DNA from: an uncultured Acetatifactor sp.
Lineage (GTDB): Bacteria > Bacillota > Clostridia > Lachnospirales > Lachnospiraceae
Assembly: GCA_910577185.1 (NCBI GenBank)
Contig: CAJTLR010000045.1
Span: forward strand, 1 to 30,213
Reading direction: 5' to 3'
Length of the DNA: 30,213 bases
The notes under the pieces were generated by a model. It was not told where the DNA came from. It worked only from the letters and a program-made list of their open reading frames with translations, and did no database searches. How positions within the stretch are numbered: position 1 is the stretch's first letter; the number at the start of each line of letters is the position of its first letter. Shown here piece after piece: positions 25,350-30,213 of the stretch. The position numbers were made by a program, and so were the translations under genes.

Positions 25350-25369
25350 TTCGTTCATTCTGAAGCGCC

Positions 25370-25720
25370 CTATTTACTCTTTTTACCTTTTGCCTTATAC
25401 TTTTCGATCTGTACAAAATCATCCATCAGTTCCAGAACCTTGTCGCGTCCCGTCTGGTTCAGCTTCACATAATACTGCATGACACGGTTCTCCAGCAGCT
25501 GTGCTCCCAGGGAAGCATCCCTCTCCAGGGAAGAAAAATCAACGGGATTCAGGCTCAGTTTATCACACATCTTGATCACAGTACCGTAAGCCATTCCTTC
25601 TATTCCACGTTCCAGTGCCGTCACCAAAGTACTGTAAGGAATCCCCATCTCCATGGCAAACTGGCGCACGCTTCGGTACTGACCCAGTATTTCTTTCTTT
25701 AATATTTCTGCTTTTGTCAT
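25370..25720 (-). CDS. Small XRE-like helix-turn-helix regulator
   Basis: The 116-residue protein has an N-terminal helix-turn-helix region (about 15-60; RSVRQFAMEMGIPYSTLVTA) like phage-repressor/XRE proteins, then a helical tail (YYVKLNQTGRDKVLELMDDF) ending in lysines. I chose the ATG at 25720 because GGAGG lies 8 bases upstream; the in-frame ATGs before it have no such site. It has its own promoter with a small palindrome that could be its operator. Targets are unknown. Confidence 0.85.
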   Translation of the reverse strand: MTKAEILKKEILGQYRSVRQFAMEMGIPYSTLVTALERGIEGMAYGTVIKMCDKLSLNPVDFSSLERDASLGAQLLENRVMQYYVKLNQTGRDKVLELMDDFVQIEKYKAKGKKSK

Positions 25721-25763
25721 TCTCTTTTCCTCCATCTCAATCCACGACTCCATGTACAAGAAC

Positions 25764-25792
25764 AATATACGCTATTCCGTATGCCTTTTCAA
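25764..25792 (-). promoter_or_regulatory. Promoter and possible operator of the HTH gene
   Basis: TTGAAA (25787-25792), a 17-base spacer and TATATT (25764-25769). A short palindrome ATACG-6 nt-CGTAT (25767-25782) overlaps the -10 box, a plausible autoregulation site. Confidence 0.7.
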
Positions 25793-25873
25793 GAGATATT
25801 AAAAAAATTAATAATTTCACAGACAGATTTTAGGATTTCTTAATTTTTGCTTTTGGGGCAAAAAACATCAAAA

Positions 25874-27835
25874 TCATCCTTCCTCCTGCTGCTCTTCCGT
25901 ATGCACAATCCACTCTGCCTCCTGCACATACACCTTATAATCATGGATTCCCATACTGTCAAGCTGACCTGATATCTCCCGGTAATAAAAGCTGCAGATG
26001 ATCAGATGGCGGTTTTCTTCCGGTATCTCCAGGATATCCTCCGGTTTCCGGATCTGGATTCCCATCCGGGAACGTCCCCATTTATTTTCATCATTATCCA
26101 CCAGAAATGCAGGGCGGTATTTGTCCCCGTACTTTTTCATGTAGTCTTCAAACATCAGCCCCGCGCCGAACAAAATGATCTTCTTTCCCTTTGCCCCCGC
26201 AAAAGTATCACACAAAAGACTGACATAGGCATGATAGGGTTTTTCCGGATCATAAACCCCTCTGTGCCTGGGTTTCCGCTCTTCCTCCGGCGGATATTTC
26301 ATGTAATCCCGGCCCATAATTTCAAAAAGATATTGCTCATATCCCGCCGGCACAGGCACCATTCTTCCCTCAAATTCCAGTTCCTTTTTCCCATGGAAAT
26401 TTGCCGCCTGCAGCCTTCTGTATTTTCCGCCGCCCGTAAAAAAAGCCACCTGGTCGGATTCTTCGTCTGTGTACATTCGCTGTGCCGCATCCAGCATTCC
26501 GGTCAGCTTTCCGTGGCTGTAACATCTTGAAAGCAGCCGGTACAGACGCCATCTCCAGCGCCCCATATCCCCATAGTTCCGGAAATCACGTCCATAGATT
26601 TTTGCCTGAATCAGCCTCTGGCAGTGACCGATTTTTTTCTCTTTTCTGGCAAACTTCTGCTCATCCAGGGTGCAGACATCAAACGGCAGCACATCTATCC
26701 AGATCCCCAGATTCCCCTTATGTCCCAGGTCCCGCGTCTCTATGGCAGTGGTCTGACTGTTCCTGATCCGCGCAAAACCGCCCCAGAACAAATCCTTCTC
26801 CGTACCGGGTGTGTGAACGGAAAGAGGCTCCTTTAATTCTTCCCCTGCCTTCCGGATAAAAAGATCATAATCCTGTCTGGGCATGGCAATATCCAGATCG
26901 TCATCCCAGGGGATAAAACCTTTGTGCCGCACGGCGCCCAGCAGACTGCCATGCACCAGAAAATACTGCAGACTGTATTTTTTACAGATACGGTCCACCT
27001 CATCCAGCATGGCAAGCTCCACATTCCAGGTGCGCCTCATCTTGTCGGGAACACGGTAGCCGGCCGCCGCATCCTTCTCCTGCCCTTTTTTCCGCCCCTC
27101 CGTTTCCTCCTGCCGATTCCGGATTTCCGTGGAGCTAGTTGCGCTGGTATATGCAAAAAACTCCATATTGGAGCCCACTTCCCGAAGCTGGCGCAGATCC
27201 TCATCCCAGTCTGCCCCGTGGTCATTCCCGGAAAAATGACAGTCAAAATGATATCTTTTCCAGGCGTCTATCTTGCGTGTATTTGAAAAATCTACCGGCA
27301 CCACCCGGTCCACAAAGGAGATGGCGCTGACAATCGCCGCCCGCTGGGCATAGGGAATCACGGGCCTGCGGTGTTTAAAATGTTCCACCAGCTCGTCCGT
27401 CAGAACTCCGGCAATCAGGTACTCGCACCTGCCCTTGGAATTACGCAGCAGGTTCAGGTGCCCCACATGGAACAGGTCGAACACCCCTGGCACATATCCT
27501 ATTGCATAGGGCTTTGGCTGCCCCGTTTCTTCCTGGCCCTTTCCTTCCACCGGCACCGGACGATAATACTGGTAATCCACAATTCCCATATCCTCCAGCT
27601 GCTTCCCGATTTCCGCATAATGGGCGGCGCAGATAATCACATAAAAAGTTTCCTTGTCCATATCCTGCAGGGCCTCCGGCGTCCGGATCTGCACCCCGCA
27701 TTTTTCGCTGCCAGCCCTGGCCGCATCATTGTCCACCGCAAACACAGGCCTCTTGTCTGCCTGGCTCCCGTAACAAAGCATATAATTTTCAAAATATTTT
27801 CCCGTGCCAAACAGCACAATTTCCTTTGTCACCAT
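25874..27835 (-). CDS. Rossmann-cytidylyltransferase-LicD-Rossmann fusion
   Basis: This 653-residue protein has four parts. Residues 1-90 are a Rossmann-like domain (IVLFGTGKYFENYM, FAVDND). Residues about 110-240 are a TagD/GCT-type cytidylyltransferase with GVFDLFHVGH (117-126) and TSSTEIR (233-239). Residues about 265-515 are a LicD domain with HGSLLGAVRHKGFIPWDDDLD (295-315), including the acidic metal-binding cluster 311-315. Residues 550-640 repeat the N-terminal Rossmann pattern (IILFGAGLMFEDYM, FLVDND). Cytidylyltransferases make CDP-alcohols from CTP and a phospho-alcohol; LicD transfers phosphocholine or a related group to glycans. The fusion suggests activation and transfer in one cytoplasmic enzyme. 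It lies 109 bp after the methyltransferase gene. Confidence 0.9.
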   Translation of the reverse strand: MVTKEIVLFGTGKYFENYMLCYGSQADKRPVFAVDNDAARAGSEKCGVQIRTPEALQDMDKETFYVIICAAHYAEIGKQLEDMGIVDYQYYRPVPVEGKGQEETGQPKPYAIGYVPGVFDLFHVGHLNLLRNSKGRCEYLIAGVLTDELVEHFKHRRPVIPYAQRAAIVSAISFVDRVVPVDFSNTRKIDAWKRYHFDCHFSGNDHGADWDEDLRQLREVGSNMEFFAYTSATSSTEIRNRQEETEGRKKGQEKDAAAGYRVPDKMRRTWNVELAMLDEVDRICKKYSLQYFLVHGSLLGAVRHKGFIPWDDDLDIAMPRQDYDLFIRKAGEELKEPLSVHTPGTEKDLFWGGFARIRNSQTTAIETRDLGHKGNLGIWIDVLPFDVCTLDEQKFARKEKKIGHCQRLIQAKIYGRDFRNYGDMGRWRWRLYRLLSRCYSHGKLTGMLDAAQRMYTDEESDQVAFFTGGGKYRRLQAANFHGKKELEFEGRMVPVPAGYEQYLFEIMGRDYMKYPPEEERKPRHRGVYDPEKPYHAYVSLLCDTFAGAKGKKIILFGAGLMFEDYMKKYGDKYRPAFLVDNDENKWGRSRMGIQIRKPEDILEIPEENRHLIICSFYYREISGQLDSMGIHDYKVYVQEAEWIVHTEEQQEEG

Positions 27836-27944
27836 ATCCTGCCTTCCCGCCTATTCCCCATGACTGCCGCCTTCCGGCTCCCTTTTCCAATTCCGGTTTC
27901 TTCCTTAATATAATGCGTCAGGCCGCCCCATCCTGACTGCCTGA

Positions 27945-29678
27945 TTACTGCCCGGCTTCCAGACGCCTGGCATTTTCCAGTATCCGCCCCCGGTCAACCC
28001 TGGTCCATCGGTAAAACTGACTATACTGCTCCCTGTTTCTCACCTCATCCAGAAAACGCATCTCTTCCCGCATATAAATTTCCCAGGTATCTTCCATTTC
28101 ATATTTCTCTATCAGCTTTTGTCTGGGATAATACCTTTCCGCATTGGGCGTAAAACAATAAATATAGTGAATCGCCCTGAACAGCACATACCTGGCCGGA
28201 TAATTCTCCCGCACAAACTCCTGGTCAAAATAAAGGAAACTATCAGACGCATTATCATAAAAGCAATTTAAGGGAATCAGCTCCATATAAGCTTTTTTCA
28301 ATATGGGTCCGAAATGAAGCGGCGATTTCCCTGATGCCCCGGCTTCCCCTGCAGGGATATCCTTTCCTCCCGCTTCCCCCGTCCCCCCTTCTGGAGACAA
28401 ACCGCCCCTTTGCAAAAGCGCATTTTCCTCTTCCGGCGCCTGTTCCGAGGACTGCAGAATATATGCATAAATCTGATCTATTATTTTCAGGAACCTTTCC
28501 TGGTCCGTTCCCATAATTTCCTTAATATAGTTAGATAAAGTGGGCCATGAAATAAAGGGCAGCTCCAGGACGTCTCCGGGAAGCAGCGTATGCTCTACCA
28601 CCGGAATTCCGTGATTTTTTAAATCTGCCGTATTTTCATACAGCTTCCGCGCCCATACCCGTCCTTCCTGATACAGAGGCTCTTTACACACTTTTCCATC
28701 CACCCCTATGGTGGTGGCAAAACTGCGCGCTTCCCCCCGGTCTGTGGAAACCGCAGCGTAACTTACCCGGCCTGGCTGTCCCTGCGTTCTGCATTCCAGA
28801 AAAAAGGAATTGGCAAAAAAAGGAAACACCCCGTTGGAAATGATGTCATCATACAAATCCTCCTCGGCGGCCACGAGAGTATCGCTTCGCCGGTAATACG
28901 GCAGCAGCCGTTCCTTTAAATTTCTCTCCGGCAGATATTCGTCCGTATAAACCAGCTGGGGCAATTTATAGTCCGGCAATGGATAATAGAACTTATAATG
29001 CGCAAATCCCGCCTTCCGCACAATCTCCTCTATTTCTTTTCTGCTAAAAGAATAGCCGGAAGTCCCCTGCCTGTAATGATTGATTCCGTCAAAGGCCCTT
29101 CCCGTGTGAGGCTCCGCCGCCCCGCAGAAATAACGGAGGCCAAACCGATTCTCCACTGCAAAAAGAATCTTCCCGTCCGGCTTCAGCCATTTCAGCCAAA
29201 ATTGCAGATAATCCGCGTAAGGCTTCTTATCCGTGCTTCCCCCTCCCATGCGTTCCAGAAGACCGATCACACATATGTAGTCAAACAATTCCGGAAAAAC
29301 TATTTCCGTGGCTTCCCCGGCATAAATATCCAGATGACCGGTCCCCTCATATCGTTTTGCCATTGCCTGCGCACGGTACAGCGACCGTTCCGTCACCGTC
29401 ACATGGCTGCACTTTCTGCATAAACATCCCGTCAGCGTGCCGAATCCCCCGCCGATCTCCAGTACACTGGCATCCGGCTTAAAGTCATACCAGCTGACAA
29501 TACCGGTCCTCAGCTCGGACAGCTGGTAAAAAACCTGCCACTCCGGCTCCCCGGCAATTACCTTGTCATAGGGAATATCACCGTAGCGTTCAATGTAAGA
29601 ATATATTTTTCTGTCAATAACTGGTATTTTACTTTCGTCAACCACCTGATTCGCAAACTCTGTATGTAAGACTGCCAT
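27945..29678 (-). CDS. SAM methyltransferase with kinase-like C-terminal half
   Basis: The 577-residue product has a class I methyltransferase domain (about 30-235) with motif I VLEIGGGFG (72-80), an acidic end to strand 2 (VTVTERS) and a post-I region. The second half (about 305-510) is not a known methyltransferase part. It has KVCKEPLYQEG (a possible ATP-binding Lys), MELIPLNCFY (465-474) and FLYFDQEF (481-488), which resemble the catalytic and DFG-like segments of the choline/aminoglycoside kinase fold, broken by a Gly-rich insertion (423-452). Glu466 replaces the usual catalytic Asp, so activity is uncertain. I chose the ATG at 29678 (GGAGAGTG upstream); an in-frame ATG at 29696 is possible. 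Confidence 0.8.
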   Translation of the reverse strand: MAVLHTEFANQVVDESKIPVIDRKIYSYIERYGDIPYDKVIAGEPEWQVFYQLSELRTGIVSWYDFKPDASVLEIGGGFGTLTGCLCRKCSHVTVTERSLYRAQAMAKRYEGTGHLDIYAGEATEIVFPELFDYICVIGLLERMGGGSTDKKPYADYLQFWLKWLKPDGKILFAVENRFGLRYFCGAAEPHTGRAFDGINHYRQGTSGYSFSRKEIEEIVRKAGFAHYKFYYPLPDYKLPQLVYTDEYLPERNLKERLLPYYRRSDTLVAAEEDLYDDIISNGVFPFFANSFFLECRTQGQPGRVSYAAVSTDRGEARSFATTIGVDGKVCKEPLYQEGRVWARKLYENTADLKNHGIPVVEHTLLPGDVLELPFISWPTLSNYIKEIMGTDQERFLKIIDQIYAYILQSSEQAPEEENALLQRGGLSPEGGTGEAGGKDIPAGEAGASGKSPLHFGPILKKAYMELIPLNCFYDNASDSFLYFDQEFVRENYPARYVLFRAIHYIYCFTPNAERYYPRQKLIEKYEMEDTWEIYMREEMRFLDEVRNREQYSQFYRWTRVDRGRILENARRLEAGQ

Positions 29679-29994
29679 GCCCGTTTCACTCTCCATTAAA
29701 AATACAGCGCCCTGTCACCCGGCGCAGGAATGTATGCTGAGTTTCTTTTCATAAACATTCCAGCCAAATTTCAAAGTATATATCGGTTGAAATCAGGATA
29801 TCTTTACCACGGAAAATCCGTACATCCTGCCCCTCTTCCCCACTGATTTTATGTGGTATCCGCACACCCATTCGGCACCATGGCCCTTTTCCGGCCCGGA
29901 TGGCGGACAGACTCCCCTCCCCGGCTGCCTTCCATCTCTGCCATATTGTTTTCCGGATTTCCGCGGCAGAAACTGCCTGAAATGTATCAAGATC

Positions 29995-30058
29995 AAAAAG
30001 AGGGGGCATATCCATTTTATCTTTTGTAAAGTAACAGCCATCGTTCTGGATATGCCCC
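29995..30058 (-). ncRNA. Hairpin-terminator directly after a promoter: small RNA or attenuator
   Basis: On the minus strand GGGGCATATCCA (complement of 30047-30058) pairs perfectly over 12 bp with 30003-30014 across a 32-nt loop and is followed by CTCTTTTT. With transcription starting near 30060, the product would be a 60-70 nt RNA that is almost all hairpin. It is either a small RNA or a leader controlling the methyltransferase/LicD genes. Confidence 0.5.
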
Positions 30059-30066
30059 TTGTCCGC

Positions 30067-30095
30067 ATTGTATCATGTAATGCCTTTTTCTGCAA
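30067..30095 (-). promoter_or_regulatory. Promoter upstream of the methyltransferase region
   Basis: TTGCAG (30090-30095), a 17-base spacer and TACAAT (30067-30072) preceded by TGA form an extended -10 promoter pointing left. It is the only good candidate promoter for the two surface-polymer genes in the window. Confidence 0.7.
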
Positions 30096-30159
30096 GATTT
30101 TTGTGAATTCTTTACGATCAGAAAGTAGTTTGCCAAAGCTTATCTGGCTTATTTGATAA

Positions 30160-30212
30160 CTAAACTCCCATGCATTCCAATGCACCACCATCAATAAAAG
30201 TCGGGAGTTTAG
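30160..30212. repeat. Inverted repeat at the window edge
   Basis: CTAAACTCCC at 30160-30169 and its exact complement at 30203-30212 enclose 33 nt that contain a smaller hairpin, TGCAT-tcca-ATGCA. It may be the edge of a mobile or repeated element cut by the window. Confidence 0.55.
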
Positions 30213-30213
30213 C

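Larger units (their letters stand above)
29679..30213. other. Non-coding right edge
   Basis: No gene is supported in these 535 bases. They hold a 10-bp inverted repeat at the edge (30160-30169 with 30203-30212), a promoter (30067-30095) and a hairpin with U tract (29995-30058). A frame of 88 codons (29749-30015) starts inside the hairpin with no ribosome-binding site and resembles nothing I know. Confidence 0.6.

Noticed and set aside
29749..30015. An 88-codon minus-strand frame
   Set aside because: Its ATG lies inside the 12-bp stem of the hairpin-terminator, no ribosome-binding site precedes it, and no family was recognised.

Overview
The window looks like chromosome from a Gram-positive Firmicute, most likely a Lachnospiraceae-type gut Clostridium. 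The grounds are the gene order rpmG-secE-nusG-rplK-rplA-rplJ-rplL-rpoB-rpoC, purine-rich Shine-Dalgarno sites before nearly every gene, consensus sigma-A promoters with extended -10 elements, an acidic RpoB tail, and LicD and LytTR/GHKL proteins typical of that family. This placement rests on sequence features read by eye; no database search was possible. Apart from one gene on the plus strand (23912-25210), everything is transcribed leftward on the minus strand.

From right to left: the right edge (29679-30213) is non-coding and holds a promoter that fires straight into a 12-bp hairpin with a U tract. Two large surface-polymer genes follow. One is a SAM methyltransferase with a possible kinase-like second half (27945-29678). 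The other is a four-domain fusion of Rossmann, cytidylyltransferase, LicD and Rossmann domains (25874-27835). Next are a small HTH regulator (25370-25720), a strong bidirectional terminator, and a convergent orphan FliD-like gene. The ribosomal/transcription block runs from 23617 to 11836. It has separate promoters before rpmG, rplJ and rpoB, an L10-type leader before rplJ, and a candidate attenuator in the rpoB leader.

In many related bacteria rpoC is followed closely by rpsL-rpsG-fusA. Here about 10 kb lies between rpoC and rpsL: rfbD (dTDP-rhamnose synthesis), a LytTR response regulator, a very short AgrC-like kinase with no membrane sensor, a 362-bp structured leader, and two tandem copies of a two-gene ABC exporter (four proteins of about 615-625 residues). 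rpsL then restarts from a perfect TTGACA-17-TATAAT promoter, and rpsG ends at the left edge, where its last codons and the expected fusA ribosome-binding site are tandemly duplicated.

Working picture: the housekeeping genes form the standard transcription/translation supercluster. The insert looks like a signalling-plus-export module. The two genes at the right may together activate and transfer a phospho-alcohol onto a surface polymer. The strongest new leads are the right-hand fusion pair, the rpoB leader attenuator, the insert with its structured leader and possible Cys-containing peptide, a 53-nt structured repeat present twice, and an asparagine at the rifampicin-pocket position equivalent to E. 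coli His526.
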